Counted from the stretch's first letter, positions 20,199-30,132 are shown. The stretch: 64,000 bases of DNA from Antricoccus suffuscus (GCF_003003235.1 NZ_PVUE01000010.1:1-64000); one strand, 5' to 3'. A program made the numbers and translations. The notes: a model not told the origin generated them from the letters alone.

Positions 20199-21158
20199 CT
20201 ACGGCATTACAAAAAGCTGGCCAGCGAAGGCCAGCCCCGCACCAAAGCCAATCACAAGTACGAGGTCGCCTGCCTTAGCCTGGCCGGTGTCCGACAGTGA
20301 CGCTAATGCTAGCGGGATCGAGGCTGCTGAGGTGTTTCCTGAACGGGCAATGTCGCGAGCAATTACCGCGTCGTCGCGGAATTTCAGTGACCGCAGCATC
20401 GCGTCGATGATGCGCATATTGGCTTGATGTGGAACAAAGACGTCGATGTCCTCGAGCGTCACACCGGACCGCTCACAGATGCGACGTACCTCGTCGCGTA
20501 TGTCGGTGGTGGCCCAGCGGAACACCGCTGGGCCATCCATCGCCAGCATGCTGTTTCGGTCTGGGATGTAAAGCGCGTCGGCACGGTCACCGGAACTGCC
20601 CCAGACCGCGGGTCCGATGGTCTGGTCATCGCCGCGGGTGACCACGGCGGCGCCGGCGCCGTCGCCGAAGATGATGTACGTCGTACGGTCGCTCGGATCG
20701 ACCCAGTCGGTGAACTTCTCGACGCCGATGACCAGCACGTTGCGGGCGTCGTTGACCTGGATTGCGCTGGAGGCTTGGGCAAGTCCGTAGCAGAACCCGG
20801 CGCATGCGGCATTGACGTCGTACGCCCCAGGGCTGTCGATGCCGAGGCGATGGGCAACCGGCGCGGCCGCGCCCGGGATCGGGGTTGGCAGCGTGCACGA
20901 CGCGACGATGACCAGGTCGATGTCGGCGGCGGTCAGTCCAGATCTGGTCAGGGCATCCTGACCGGCCGCGACGGCCATGTCGACGACGGTCTCGTCGGGT
21001 CTGCTGAAGTAACGCGTCTCGATCCCGACGCGAGTACGAATCCATTCGTCGCTGGTCTCGACGACGGTAGCGAGCTCAGCGTTGGTGACGACCCGTTCGG
21101 GCCGGTAGGCGCCGAAGGACAGGATGCGCGCGTTGTGGCGTGGGGATGGGAATTGCAC
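20199..21158 (-). CDS. fabH: 3-oxoacyl-ACP synthase III
   Basis: A 319-residue initiating condensing enzyme. Cys119 in NAACAGFCYG, His in VPHQANMRI and Asn in SGNTSAASIP form the triad. It starts fatty acid synthesis by condensing an acyl-CoA with malonyl-ACP. Only seven bases separate it from fabD. In mycobacteria fabH lies elsewhere, whereas fabD-fabH-acpP-fabF is the Streptomyces order, so this cluster is a blend: Streptomyces-like order plus a terminal accD6. Confidence 0.95.
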   Translation of the reverse strand: MQFPSPRHNARILSFGAYRPERVVTNAELATVVETSDEWIRTRVGIETRYFSRPDETVVDMAVAAGQDALTRSGLTAADIDLVIVASCTLPTPIPGAAAPVAHRLGIDSPGAYDVNAACAGFCYGLAQASSAIQVNDARNVLVIGVEKFTDWVDPSDRTTYIIFGDGAGAAVVTRGDDQTIGPAVWGSSGDRADALYIPDRNSMLAMDGPAVFRWATTDIRDEVRRICERSGVTLEDIDVFVPHQANMRIIDAMLRSLKFRDDAVIARDIARSGNTSAASIPLALASLSDTGQAKAGDLVLVIGFGAGLAFAGQLFVMP

Positions 21159-21165
21159 TTAAGAC

Positions 21166-22083
21166 CTATTTCCCGTCATCGTTGATGAGAACCTTGGCCT
21201 TGTCCAGGTCCTCCGGAGACTTGATGGCGAGAGTCTTAACGCCCTTCATGCCGCGGCGCGCGAGGCCGGTGAGCGCGCCGGCCGGCGGCAGCTCGATCAG
21301 CGTCGTCACGCCGAGCGACAACATTGTCTCCATGCACAGGTCCCATCGCACAGGCGACACGATCTGGCTGACCAGCCTGTCGAGGTAGCGTTGGCCGTCG
21401 TCGACCTGCGCGCCATCGGCGTTGGACAGCAGCGGCAGGTTCGGCGATGCGGTGACGATGCCGTCGCGCATGGCGCCCATGACGTCCACGGCCGACTGCA
21501 TGTATGGCGTGTGAAAGGCTCCGGCGACGGACAGCTGCACGACGCGAGCCTTCGTCGGCGGGTCCGCTACGAGCGTGCCGATCGCGCTCGCCAACCCCGC
21601 AGCGACGGTCTGCCCGCCGCCGTTGACGTTGGCCGGGGTGAGGCCCAGAGACTCGATCTTGGCGATGACTTCGTCGGGGTCCCCGCCAATCACGGCGGCC
21701 ATCGACGTGTCGGCCTGTCCGCAGGCGGCTGCCATCGCGCTGCCGCGGACGGCGGCGAGCGCGACGGCGGTGTCCCGGCTAAGAGCTCCGGCTATCGATG
21801 CCGCCGCGAGCTCGCCGACACTGTGCCCGGCGACAACCGGGGTCGTACCGGCCGGCATCTCCAAGTGCTGGTAGGCGAGCAGTGCAAGGCTCACAACTAA
21901 CGGCTGGGTTATCGCGGTGTCCTTGATCTCGTCGGCCTCGGCCGTCGTACCCAGTCGCAGCAGATCGAGCCCGGTCAACGTCGACATCCACCGCACGGTG
22001 GATTCGGCGCCTGGAAGGTCAAGCCAGGGGGTGAGCATTCCTGGAGTCTGAGAGCCCTGTCCGGGCGCAACTATCGCAATCAC
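21166..22083 (-). CDS. fabD: Malonyl-CoA:ACP transacylase
   Basis: A 305-residue acyltransferase. The start IAIVAPGQGSQTPGM is typical, the nucleophile Ser88 is in GHSVGE, and a downstream GAFHTPYM motif holds the catalytic His. The GTG start has AAGG seven bases upstream. It lies only 51 bases after aceE, leaving no room for the fasR gene that usually intervenes. Confidence 0.95.
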   Translation of the reverse strand: MIAIVAPGQGSQTPGMLTPWLDLPGAESTVRWMSTLTGLDLLRLGTTAEADEIKDTAITQPLVVSLALLAYQHLEMPAGTTPVVAGHSVGELAAASIAGALSRDTAVALAAVRGSAMAAACGQADTSMAAVIGGDPDEVIAKIESLGLTPANVNGGGQTVAAGLASAIGTLVADPPTKARVVQLSVAGAFHTPYMQSAVDVMGAMRDGIVTASPNLPLLSNADGAQVDDGQRYLDRLVSQIVSPVRWDLCMETMLSLGVTTLIELPPAGALTGLARRGMKGVKTLAIKSPEDLDKAKVLINDDGK

Positions 22084-22134
22084 GTATCTACCTTGCTGGT
22101 TACCGGTCAGTACTGCCAGCGACCGCGCCGTAAA

Positions 22135-24948
22135 TCACGTTGGTTGGCCTCCAGAAAGGTCCGGCGCGGCCTTCGTCGGATCGGTGACGTCGTACCGGTC
22201 GGCCACGTCAACGAGCTTGGACCGGTCGAACTTCCCTTGTGCGGCTAGGGAAGTAAGCGCGCGAAACGTGATCGACTCCGCGTCGACGTTGAAGAACCGT
22301 CGCAGCGCGGGCCGGGTGTCGGAGTGACCGAAACCATCGGTGCCCAATGACGTGAAGTCACCGGGGACCCACCGCGAGATCTGGTCCTGCACCGCGCGCA
22401 TGTAGTCCGAGACCGCGATGAACGGGCCGGACGCGTCGCGCAGCTTCGAGGTGACGTAAGGCATCTTCGGCTTCTTATGCGGTTTGAGCAGGTTGCGCCG
22501 CTCGACGTCGATCGCGTCCCGGCGTAGCTCGTTCCAGGAGGTCACCGACCACACGTCCGCATCGACGTTCCAGTCCGCGCCCAACAGGTGCTGCGCCTTG
22601 AGCGCGGCCTGCATCGCGACCCCCGAGGCGAGGATCTGAACCCGCGGTCGACCGGGGTTTTGATGACCCGCGGAGTAGAGGTAGATGCCGCGCAGCACGC
22701 CTTCGACGTCGAGGTCCTCTGGCTCGGCCGGCTGCGGGTACGGCTCGTTGTACATCGTCAGGTAGTACATGACGTTTTGGTCCCGGCCGTCCTTCCCGTC
22801 GCCGGTCATCCGGGCCAGCCCGTCGCGGACGATGTGACCGAGCTCGAAGGCGAAGGCCGCGTCGTAGGCCACGACCGCGGGGTTCGTCGACGCGATCAGG
22901 TGCGAATGACCGTCCTCGTGTTGCAGGCCCTCGCCGTTGAGCGTCGTACGGCCGGCTGTCGCGCCTAGCAGGAACCCGCGGCTCATCTGGTCGGCGGCGG
23001 CCCACAGCCCGTCAGCGGTGCGCTGGAACCCGAACATCGAGTAGAAGATGTACATCGGGATCATGTGCATCTCGTGCGTGGCGTAGGAGCTGCCCACGGC
23101 AGTGAACGACGCGACCGAACCGGCCTCGCTGATCCCTTCGTGCAGGAGCTGACCGTCGGTCGCCTCCTTGTAGGCCAGGATCAGCTGGGAGTCGACCGAC
23201 GTGTAGTTCTGTCCGTGCGGCGAGTAGATCTTCTCCTTCGGGAAGAACGCGTCCATGCCGAAGGTGCGTGCCTCGTCCGGAATGATGGGCACGATCCGAC
23301 GGCCGATCTCCGGATCCTTGAACAGGTCCCGGACCAGCCGCACGAACGCCATCGTCGTCGCGACCGGTTGCTTGCCCGAGCCGCGCTTCATGACCTCGAA
23401 CCGCTCCGCTGGAGGCTGCTTCAGCGGTTCGACGGTGAACTGCCGAGTGGGCGCGTCGCCCCCCAGCGCTCGCCGACGCTCGCGCATATATTCCAGCTCG
23501 GGTGAGTCTTCGGCCGGCTTGTAGTACGGCGGCAGCTTCTCATCGAGCTGGTCATCCGCGAGCGGGATGTGCATCCGGTCGCGGAACACCTTCAGGTCTT
23601 CCAATGACAGCTTCTTCATCTGGTGGGTGGCGTTGCGGCCCTCGAAGTTGGGGCCGAGCGTCCAGCCCTTGACCGTCTTGGCGAGGATCACGGTCGGCTG
23701 TCCGGTGTGCTCGACCGCGGCCTTGTACGCCGCATAGACCTTGCGGTAATCGTGGCCGCCGCGCTGCAGTCCCCAGATCTGCTCGTCGGTCATGTCGGCG
23801 ACCATCGCCGCCGTACGCGGGTCGCGGCCGAAGAAGTGGTCCCGCACGAACTTGCCGTCGTTGGCCTTGTATGTCTGGTAGTCCCCATCCGGGGTGGTAT
23901 TCATCAGGTTGAGCAGGGCACCCTCGTCGTCCTTGGCAAGTAGCGGATCCCAGTTGGTACCCCAGACCACCTTGATGACGTTCCAGCCGGCGCCGGTGAA
24001 GAACGACTCGAGTTCCTGGATGATCTTGCCGTTGCCGCGCACCGGACCGTCGAGGCGCTGCAGGTTGCAGTTGATGACGAAAGTCAGGTTGTCGAGACCT
24101 TCGCGGGCGGCGAGGCCGATCGCGCCGAGTGACTCGACCTCGTCCATTTCGCCGTCGCCGAGGAAGGCCCACACTCGCTGATCGGAGGTGTCCTTCAAGC
24201 CGCGGTTATGCAGGTAGCGGTTGAACCGGGCCTGGTAGATCGCGTTGAGCGGACCGAGGCCCATTGAGACGGTTGGGAATTCCCAGAAGTCCGGCATCAG
24301 CCGTGGGTGCGGGTACGCCGGGAGGCCGTCGCCGGGCCGGGAGAGCTCCTGGCGGAAGCCGTCCATCTGCTGCTCGGTGAGCCGGCCCTCGAGGAACGCC
24401 CGAGCGTAGATGCCCGGGGACGCGTGCCCCTGGATGTAGATCTGGTCGCCGCCGCCTTCGTGGTTGCGACCACGGAAGAAGTGGTTGAAGCCGACTTCGT
24501 ACAGCGACGCCGACGAGGCGTAAGTAGAGATGTGGCCGCCGACACCGACACCAGGTCGCTGTGCGCGGTGCACCATGATCGCGGCGTTCCAGCGGATGTA
24601 TTCGCGGTAGCGGTGCGCGATTTCCTGGTCGCCAGGAAACTGCGGCTCGCGGCTGGTCGGGATCGTGTTGATGTAGTCCGTGCTTCGCAGCGCGGGCAGG
24701 CCCACCGAGCGTTGCCGCGCGTGGTCGAGCATGCGCAGCATGAGGTGCCGTGCCCGCAACGGCCCGGCGTTGTCGATCAACGCATCGAGCGAGTCGATCC
24801 ACTCGCCGGTTTCGTCCGGGTCGGTGTCGTGGATCTGGGCGACCATGCCGTCCATAATGACCGACTCGCGGTCGGACGGATGAGTGCCGATCACGACGGG
24901 ATGATCAGAATCCGGGGTCTGGGCGGTGGCCGTTGGTTCGGTGGTCAC
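22135..24948 (-). CDS. aceE: Pyruvate dehydrogenase E1 component, homodimeric type
   Basis: A 937-residue thiamine diphosphate enzyme. The TPP/magnesium motif is [14 protein letters not shown] followed by [21 protein letters not shown] and the C-terminal transketolase-like domain (YEVPVxx-like [12 protein letters not shown]) are intact. It decarboxylates pyruvate and reductively acetylates the lipoyl group of the E2 protein. AAGGAG precedes the GTG start. It is the first gene of the line leading through fabD to accD6. Confidence 0.96.
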   Translation of the reverse strand: MTTEPTATAQTPDSDHPVVIGTHPSDRESVIMDGMVAQIHDTDPDETGEWIDSLDALIDNAGPLRARHLMLRMLDHARQRSVGLPALRSTDYINTIPTSREPQFPGDQEIAHRYREYIRWNAAIMVHRAQRPGVGVGGHISTYASSASLYEVGFNHFFRGRNHEGGGDQIYIQGHASPGIYARAFLEGRLTEQQMDGFRQELSRPGDGLPAYPHPRLMPDFWEFPTVSMGLGPLNAIYQARFNRYLHNRGLKDTSDQRVWAFLGDGEMDEVESLGAIGLAAREGLDNLTFVINCNLQRLDGPVRGNGKIIQELESFFTGAGWNVIKVVWGTNWDPLLAKDDEGALLNLMNTTPDGDYQTYKANDGKFVRDHFFGRDPRTAAMVADMTDEQIWGLQRGGHDYRKVYAAYKAAVEHTGQPTVILAKTVKGWTLGPNFEGRNATHQMKKLSLEDLKVFRDRMHIPLADDQLDEKLPPYYKPAEDSPELEYMRERRRALGGDAPTRQFTVEPLKQPPAERFEVMKRGSGKQPVATTMAFVRLVRDLFKDPEIGRRIVPIIPDEARTFGMDAFFPKEKIYSPHGQNYTSVDSQLILAYKEATDGQLLHEGISEAGSVASFTAVGSSYATHEMHMIPMYIFYSMFGFQRTADGLWAAADQMSRGFLLGATAGRTTLNGEGLQHEDGHSHLIASTNPAVVAYDAAFAFELGHIVRDGLARMTGDGKDGRDQNVMYYLTMYNEPYPQPAEPEDLDVEGVLRGIYLYSAGHQNPGRPRVQILASGVAMQAALKAQHLLGADWNVDADVWSVTSWNELRRDAIDVERRNLLKPHKKPKMPYVTSKLRDASGPFIAVSDYMRAVQDQISRWVPGDFTSLGTDGFGHSDTRPALRRFFNVDAESITFRALTSLAAQGKFDRSKLVDVADRYDVTDPTKAAPDLSGGQPT

Positions 24949-25217
24949 GAGCAGATTCTCCTTAGTGTGGGGTGAATCAAGGGCGATCAGCCGTTGTAGT
25001 GATGATCAACAACAATCTATGCCGGACGTGAACAACTGGCACGAACAGGGCCGGGGTGTCCGATCACCGGCCGATCATTTGTCGCCGGGTGGTGAAGTTG
25101 CTGGTCGTTGGACTACTCTTATTAGCCACTGGTGACTGCTCCGTCATGGGGGCCGGGCGGTCAATACCAGCCGAAACGCGCACACCTAGACATCCTGCGC
25201 ACCGCATCCGCTCACAA

Positions 25218-25748
25218 ATGGATCTCAATATCGTGCCTGATATTCACCGCATCCCTGCGCTCCGGCGTGGGCAGCCGTGGTCATCTCGCATGCAAATTGC
25301 CACTGGGCTGATGATCGCGACCGTCGCCGTTGTCGGCGGCTGCACCTCGCCCGGATCTGCAGACCCCGGCGGCGCCCATGCGCCATCCCCAACGAGCGTG
25401 AGCGCCGACAATGGAGTGAAGCCCAACAGTGCCGACACGGTCCAGAAGCAGTGCTCATTGGCACTGACTTCGGCAGCGGACTTCATGCCGACGTGGAAGT
25501 CTCTCGCAAACCAAGGCACCAGTCCATCTCTCGAACAACGTCAGGCACTCGCAGCCGAGATTCAGATGAGTATCGACCAGCTTGCCGACCAGCTTGCGAA
25601 GATAACCGATTCGACGCTCGCGTCCGACATACAGGACCTGCAGGGAGAGATGGGAAATCTGGTCTCCGCCCTTAACGCCGGCACTGGGGTCGACCTCGCG
25701 GCGTACAACAAGGCCGTCGGCACGGCGAAGGAATTCTGCGACAAGTAG
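25218..25748 (+). CDS. Putative secreted lipoprotein
   Basis: A small exported protein with a hydrophobic stretch IATGLMIATVAVVGGC ending in a lipobox-like VGGC, then a Ser/Pro/Thr-rich linker and a helical domain with two Cys (QKQCSLALTSA and the C-terminal EFCDK) that could pair. The start is uncertain: 25218 gives an n-region with several arginines, 25290 gives a very short n-region without positive charge. Neither has a clear ribosome binding site. No family recognised. The roughly 270 bases between aceE and this start hold nothing else that I can support. Confidence 0.6.
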   Translation: MDLNIVPDIHRIPALRRGQPWSSRMQIATGLMIATVAVVGGCTSPGSADPGGAHAPSPTSVSADNGVKPNSADTVQKQCSLALTSAADFMPTWKSLANQGTSPSLEQRQALAAEIQMSIDQLADQLAKITDSTLASDIQDLQGEMGNLVSALNAGTGVDLAAYNKAVGTAKEFCDK

Positions 25749-25830
25749 CGTATGAACGGGCAACCCAGATCGACCGTGGTGCCCAATCGATTTCGACCCA
25801 CTCTTGATCACATCACGATGGAGGAGACCC

Positions 25831-26298
25831 ATGGCGGAAATTCAGGTCGGCGCAGAGGCGCCGGACTTCACGACGAAGGATCAGAACAACCAGGAAGTGA
25901 CGTTGTCGTCGTTCCGCGGCGACAAGAACGTGCTGCTGGTGTTCTACCCGTTCGCGTTTAGCGGCGTCTGCACCGGCGAGCTGTGTCAAGTGCGCGATGA
26001 CCTCCCGTCGTTCCAGAGCGACGACGTACAGATCCTTGCGATGTCGATCGACCATCCGTTCGCGCTCAAGGCTTGGGCCACACAGGAGGGTTACGAGTTC
26101 CCCTTGCTGTCTGACTTCTGGCAGCACGGCGCGATCGCGCAGCAGTACGGCGTTTTCAACGACAAGGCCGGGTTCGCACTGCGCGGCACGTTCTTGATCG
26201 ACAAGCAGGGCGTCGTACAGTACGCCGGCGTCAACGGCCCGGGCGACGCTCGCGACCAGGGCGAGTGGAAGGCCGCGATCGCGAAGGTCGCCGCGTAG
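25831..26298 (+). CDS. Peroxiredoxin, AhpE type
   Basis: A 155-residue thioredoxin-fold peroxidase. The peroxidatic Cys47 lies in PFAFSGVCTGEL, and the motif arginine is provided later in ALRGTFLID. A second cysteine, Cys52, sits five residues on (CTGELC), which mycobacterial AhpE lacks; it could act as a resolving cysteine as in PrxQ/BCP proteins. GGAGGAG four bases before the ATG at 25831 fixes the start. It reduces peroxides in the cytoplasm. Confidence 0.92.
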   Translation: MAEIQVGAEAPDFTTKDQNNQEVTLSSFRGDKNVLLVFYPFAFSGVCTGELCQVRDDLPSFQSDDVQILAMSIDHPFALKAWATQEGYEFPLLSDFWQHGAIAQQYGVFNDKAGFALRGTFLIDKQGVVQYAGVNGPGDARDQGEWKAAIAKVAA

Positions 26299-26310
26299 GT
26301 AACTACGGTC

Positions 26311-26381
26311 CACTTGTGGCACCGACCGTGCACTTGTGTCACCGACCTCGGTGACACAAGTGCACGGTTCGTGACACAAGC
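26311..26381. repeat. Intergenic inverted repeat array of 20-bp units
   Basis: Two tandem 20-bp units starting CACTTGTG (26311 and 26331) are followed, head to head, by two inverted units. The inner arms 26325-26345 and 26348-26368 are a perfect 21-bp inverted repeat around two bases; the outer units are imperfect. It lies 13 bases after the peroxiredoxin stop and 78 bases before tRNA-Val. It could fold as a long hairpin and end transcription. Other arrays with similar unit length are noted at 32207, 37883, 52229 and 61817. Confidence 0.85.
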
Positions 26382-26458
26382 CGGCGTGGCTCGGAGGTCG
26401 CGTCGTGCTCGTCGTACGCGGTCGCGTAGGGTGGGTCCGCTCCAAAACCCGCACCCGC

Positions 26459-26534
26459 GGGCGTATAGCTCAGTTGGTAGAGCGCTCGCCTTACAAGCGA
26501 GTGGTCACAGGTTCGAGTCCTGTTACGCCCACCA
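26459..26534 (+). tRNA. tRNA-Val (anticodon TAC)
   Basis: Complete cloverleaf. Acceptor stem GGGCGTA pairs with TACGCCC, discriminator A at 26531; the CCA end is encoded (26532-26534), unlike the two tRNAs near 1.3 kb. The anticodon stem CTCGC/GCGAG holds loop CTTACAA, anticodon TAC. The T arm is ACAGG-TTCGAGT-CCTGT. Confidence 0.96.
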
Positions 26535-26564
26535 TTTCCGATCAGGTTTCATCCGCATCCTGCT

Positions 26565-27054
26565 CGCGGCCGTCGATCGGCCCGGCTCACCTCGTCGATC
26601 TTGCGCTGCAGCACTACGCGCTCGGCGCCGTTCTGGCACGACTCTGCAGCCCGCACGTGCGCGGATCGCGACGGCAACCGCGCGATTGAGTTCGATGATC
26701 GGTGATGGCGCGAGCCGGCCGAGCGCTTCGTACAGGATGACGATCCGCTGCCAGTCGGCCACGGGGACCGACTTCGCGACTGCGTGACCCTCCGCGCTGG
26801 ATGATCGCGTCCGTCGAGCGCATGATCAACATGTATTTGGCCATAATGGCCGAGTTGGGGAGCAGCGCGGGAAACTTGTCGAAGGTGGTGTCGATCCTGA
26901 TTGTAGTCAGCACGGATCGATCATTGCTCGGATCGGTCGACACGACGTACGTCGCCGCCACGCCCTGGACCATTGCGGGGGGATTCCACGCCGCGATGAA
27001 GTCCGCGAGCGATACCGACGGCTTGAGCGTGCGAGCGTATACAGCGCGAATCAT
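26565..27054 (-). pseudogene. Decayed remnants: small unknown protein, YCII start and ECF sigma factor C-terminus
   Basis: Three fragments are spliced by deletions on the minus strand. From 27054 a protein start with a good ribosome binding site (MIRAVYARTLKPSVSLADFI) runs about 69 codons. It then continues in frame into the first residues of a YCII-type protein, AKYMLIMRSTDA (from 26844). After about 15 codons the frame has no further YCII similarity; in another frame follows ADWQRIVILYEALGRLAPSP plus ELNRAVAVA, a hallmark of SigJ-like ECF sigma factors (DUF6596 region). Another frame shift later comes NGAERVVLQRKIDEV (26579-26637), the last helix of the same family. YCII and such sigma factors are normally neighbours, so this is a deleted pair. 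Confidence 0.75.
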
Positions 27055-27212
27055 TCAGTGATCCTTTCCTCGTAACATGCGGGCCGTATTCAAGGGTAGG
27101 AGACCGTATGGGTGAGAGTGAAGGCACCGAGATTTGACAGGTTCGGCTGCTAGCGTCCAGTTGTGTGCGCCACATCCGGCGGCGTGCCTCCGCGTATGAA
27201 AGGTGGAGGTCG

Positions 27213-28157
27213 ATGGGTGGTGAGTCTGCACTGCTCGTCGAGCACCTGACCAAGCGTTTCGGCGACCGCACGGCCGTCGATGACGTGTCGTTCGAGGTCG
27301 GCTACGGCGAGGTGTTCGGCTTCCTTGGGCCGAACGGTGCAGGAAAAACTACGACCGTGCGGACCTTAGGCACGCTACTCGTGCCGAGCTCGGGGTCGGC
27401 GACCATCGCTGGAATTGCATTGAGCGCGAAGAACAGCCCGGCAATCCGGTCCCGGATCTCGATCATGCCCGAGTCCCCTGGCCTCTACTCTCGACTCACG
27501 GTCATGGAGAACCTCGAGTGCTTCGCCGGGCTCTACGAACTCGACGATGTCCGTGGGCGCATCGACAGGGCACTGCGCGCGGTCAACCTCGGTAACCGCG
27601 CCGGCGATCAGTGCGGGTCGCTGTCCAAAGGGCTGCGCCAGCGTGTCGCGCTCGCGCGTGCGCTGCTCAACGACCCGGCGGTGTTGTTCCTCGATGAGCC
27701 GACCTCCGGCCTCGATCCGGTGGCCACCCGCGAGGTCTACGGGCTTGTCGACTCATTGCGAGAGCGCGGGGTCACGATCTTCCTCACCACGCATAGGCTG
27801 GCGGAGGCCGAACGGCTCTGCGACCGGGTCGCAATCCTGAGCACAACGTTGCGACTGATCGGCCGCCCAGAGGAGCTACGTCGGCGACTATTCACCCCGT
27901 CGCTGGAGGCGCGCCTCAGGGAACCCCTCGACGACCCGAAATCCGTCTTCGGCGAATTGCCCGAGGTCGAGGGATGGGAACATACGCCGTCCGGCTATAC
28001 AATCACCGTCGCCGATCCTGGGGCCGCGGCACCTCTGGTCGCGCGAGCGCTGGTCGGCGCAGGCGCAGACATTCTCTCGCTCGCGGAGTCTCATCACTCG
28101 CTTGAGGACATCTACCTTGAGCTGATCGATGACGACGTGGAGGCGCGGTCCCAATGA
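27213..28157 (+). CDS. ABC transporter ATP-binding protein
   Basis: About 314 residues. Walker A GPNGAGKTT, signature LSKGLRQR (atypical, K for G), Walker B VLFLDEPTSGLD and switch TTHRL are present. The C-terminal extension is of the CcmA/NatA exporter kind. The ATG at 27213 has GGTGGAGG five bases before it; an upstream GTG at 27165 sits close behind a TAGCGT -10-like box and is a weaker alternative. Forms an exporter with the following permease, with which it overlaps by 4 bases. Confidence 0.92.
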   Translation: MGGESALLVEHLTKRFGDRTAVDDVSFEVGYGEVFGFLGPNGAGKTTTVRTLGTLLVPSSGSATIAGIALSAKNSPAIRSRISIMPESPGLYSRLTVMENLECFAGLYELDDVRGRIDRALRAVNLGNRAGDQCGSLSKGLRQRVALARALLNDPAVLFLDEPTSGLDPVATREVYGLVDSLRERGVTIFLTTHRLAEAERLCDRVAILSTTLRLIGRPEELRRRLFTPSLEARLREPLDDPKSVFGELPEVEGWEHTPSGYTITVADPGAAAPLVARALVGAGADILSLAESHHSLEDIYLELIDDDVEARSQ

Positions 28158-28903
28158 ATGCGGTCCCAATGAGGTTCAGCTGGGCACGGGTCGGCGCGCT
28201 CTTCCAGAAGGAGTTGCGGGACTTTCGCCGCAACCGTTTCGTGGTCCTTACGATGGCCTTCCTGCCGCTGCTGTTCATCATCTTGCCGCTGGTGCAGCTG
28301 CTCGTCGTGCCGGCATCTGCCGACAATCCCAAGCTGGACGCACAGGTCGGCCTCGCGCTGCTTTACATGCTTCTGATCCCCGCGTTCGTCCCGTCGACCC
28401 TTTCGGCGTACTCGGTGGTAGGAGAGCGCGAGCAAGGCACCCTCGAGCCCATCCTGATCACGCCGATCCGACGCGAGGAATTCCTGGTCGGCAAGGCGCT
28501 AGCGGTGCTTGTCCCGACGCTAGTGGTCGCCTACACCATTTTCGGGATCTTCCTAGCGGTGGTAGCGGTGTTCGCCCACCCGGCCAATGCGTCCGCCGTA
28601 TTCGCCGGCTCGCACGTCCTGGTGCAGTTGGTGTTCACCCCATTGCTCGCCGGCTGGTCGATCTGGGCCGGGATCGCGATCTCCACTCGCTCCACCGACA
28701 TTCGAGCCGCCCAGCAGCTGAGCGTGCTCGTCAGCCTGCCTCCGCTCGCAGTCGTTGCTCTGGTGCAGTTCGGCGTGATCGCCCCGTCGCTCCTCCTCGC
28801 GCTCGGCCTTGCCGTGCTGCTGCTGGCTATCGATCTGGTCGCGTGGCGTTTGGTGGCCGCCCTGTTCGACCGTGAACGACTCCTGACCGGCAGGCACGGT
28901 TGA
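28154..28903 (+). CDS. ABC-2 type transporter permease (NatB-like)
   Basis: A 249-residue membrane protein beginning with a soluble KELRDFRRNRF segment, then six hydrophobic segments. The stretch YSVVGEREQGTLEPILITPIRREEFLVGKAL is the conserved cytoplasmic loop of NatB/ABC-2 permeases. The start ATGA overlaps the ATPase stop. Substrate unknown; sodium or a small peptide/lipid are possibilities from the family. Confidence 0.9.
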   Translation: MNAVPMRFSWARVGALFQKELRDFRRNRFVVLTMAFLPLLFIILPLVQLLVVPASADNPKLDAQVGLALLYMLLIPAFVPSTLSAYSVVGEREQGTLEPILITPIRREEFLVGKALAVLVPTLVVAYTIFGIFLAVVAVFAHPANASAVFAGSHVLVQLVFTPLLAGWSIWAGIAISTRSTDIRAAQQLSVLVSLPPLAVVALVQFGVIAPSLLLALGLAVLLLAIDLVAWRLVAALFDRERLLTGRHG

Positions 28904-29010
28904 GAACGACAGTCGTAACCGGAAGACCGGGCCAGGTTTATCGAGCGGGATCCACCGACTAACCGACAAAGCCGGCGAGACGTTGGCCGCGGACTCAGTA
29001 ACCTAACGCT

Positions 29011-30132
29011 ATGGCTGATTCAACCGTCGGTGAGATCGTCGACTTCTTCGAGCAGTGTTACCCGCCCGAGCTGGCCGAGTCGTGGGACGCGGTCGGCCTG
29101 GCTTGCGGTGACCGTACCGCGCCGGTGGGGAGGGTGCTCTTCGCGCTCGACCCGACCGACGCGATCGTCGACGAGGCGATTGAGTACGGCGCGGACCTCA
29201 TCGTGACCCATCACCCGCTGATGCTGCGCGGCGTGCACGCTGTCGCCGCCGACACGCCGAAGGGCAGGATCGTGCACCGGCTGATCAAGGCGGACTGTGC
29301 GTTATTCAGCGCGCACACGAACGCCGACCGCGCCCGCGAAGGCGTCAATGACGCGCTCGCCGGCGCACTGGGTCTGCGCGACACGCGTCCACTCGTGCCC
29401 GCCGAAGGCGCGCGGTTGGAAAAACTCGTCACCTTCGTGCCGCGCGCGGTTGCGGACAGCGTGATTGACGCGCTTGCGTCGGCCGGCGCTGGCGCGCTCG
29501 GCGACTACTCCCGCTGTGCGTTCATCTCGACCGGCGTCGGCACGTTTTTGCCTGGGGCACAGGCACACCCGGCAATTGGGGAGCGGGGTCGCGTCGAGAC
29601 GGTCGACGAGACGCGGGTGGAGATGGTCTATCGATCCGGGATTCGCGCGGACGTCGTCGCGGCGTTGCGTACGGCGCACCCGTACGAGGAACCGGCGTTT
29701 GATCTGCTTGCGATGGTGCCGCTGCCCGACGACCGTGGTCTTGGGCGGGTCGGCGCCCTGGACCAGCCGATGACTCTCGCGGAGTTTGCCCGGCGCGTCG
29801 CTGGGGCGCTGCCGCGTAGTAAGGCCGGGATCCGCACTGCAGGCGATCTCAATACGACGATCCGCACGGTCGCCGTACTCGGCGGCGCGGGGGACTCGCA
29901 CCTCGACGACGCGCGACGCGCAGGAGCCGACGTGTTCGTTACCGCTGACTTGCGCCACCACGTCGTCAGTGAGCATCTCGCCGCGGGTGGTCCCGCGCTG
30001 ATCGATGGCGGCCACTGGTCCACCGAATGGCCCTGGCTGCCGGTCGCGGAAAGGCTGCTCGCGCAGGTCTTCCCGCAACTGGCGACGCAGGTGTCAACTC
30101 TCTGCACCGACCCGTGGGCCGCGTGCGACTGA
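29011..30132 (+). CDS. Nif3-like dinuclear metal-centre hexameric protein
   Basis: A 373-residue protein with the two conserved Nif3/YbgI halves (LIVTHHPLMLRG near residues 61-72 with metal-binding His; FSAHTNADRAREG; and C-terminal DLRHHVVSEHL) and, between them, the roughly 100-residue PII-like insert of the long forms. It binds two metal ions; biochemical role unsettled (GTP cyclohydrolase-like fold proposals). It starts six bases after TAACCT with no ribosome binding site, so leaderless translation is likely. In mycobacteria it is followed at once by the zinc-ribbon protein; here a transporter pair intervenes. Confidence 0.92.
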   Translation: MADSTVGEIVDFFEQCYPPELAESWDAVGLACGDRTAPVGRVLFALDPTDAIVDEAIEYGADLIVTHHPLMLRGVHAVAADTPKGRIVHRLIKADCALFSAHTNADRAREGVNDALAGALGLRDTRPLVPAEGARLEKLVTFVPRAVADSVIDALASAGAGALGDYSRCAFISTGVGTFLPGAQAHPAIGERGRVETVDETRVEMVYRSGIRADVVAALRTAHPYEEPAFDLLAMVPLPDDRGLGRVGALDQPMTLAEFARRVAGALPRSKAGIRTAGDLNTTIRTVAVLGGAGDSHLDDARRAGADVFVTADLRHHVVSEHLAAGGPALIDGGHWSTEWPWLPVAERLLAQVFPQLATQVSTLCTDPWAACD

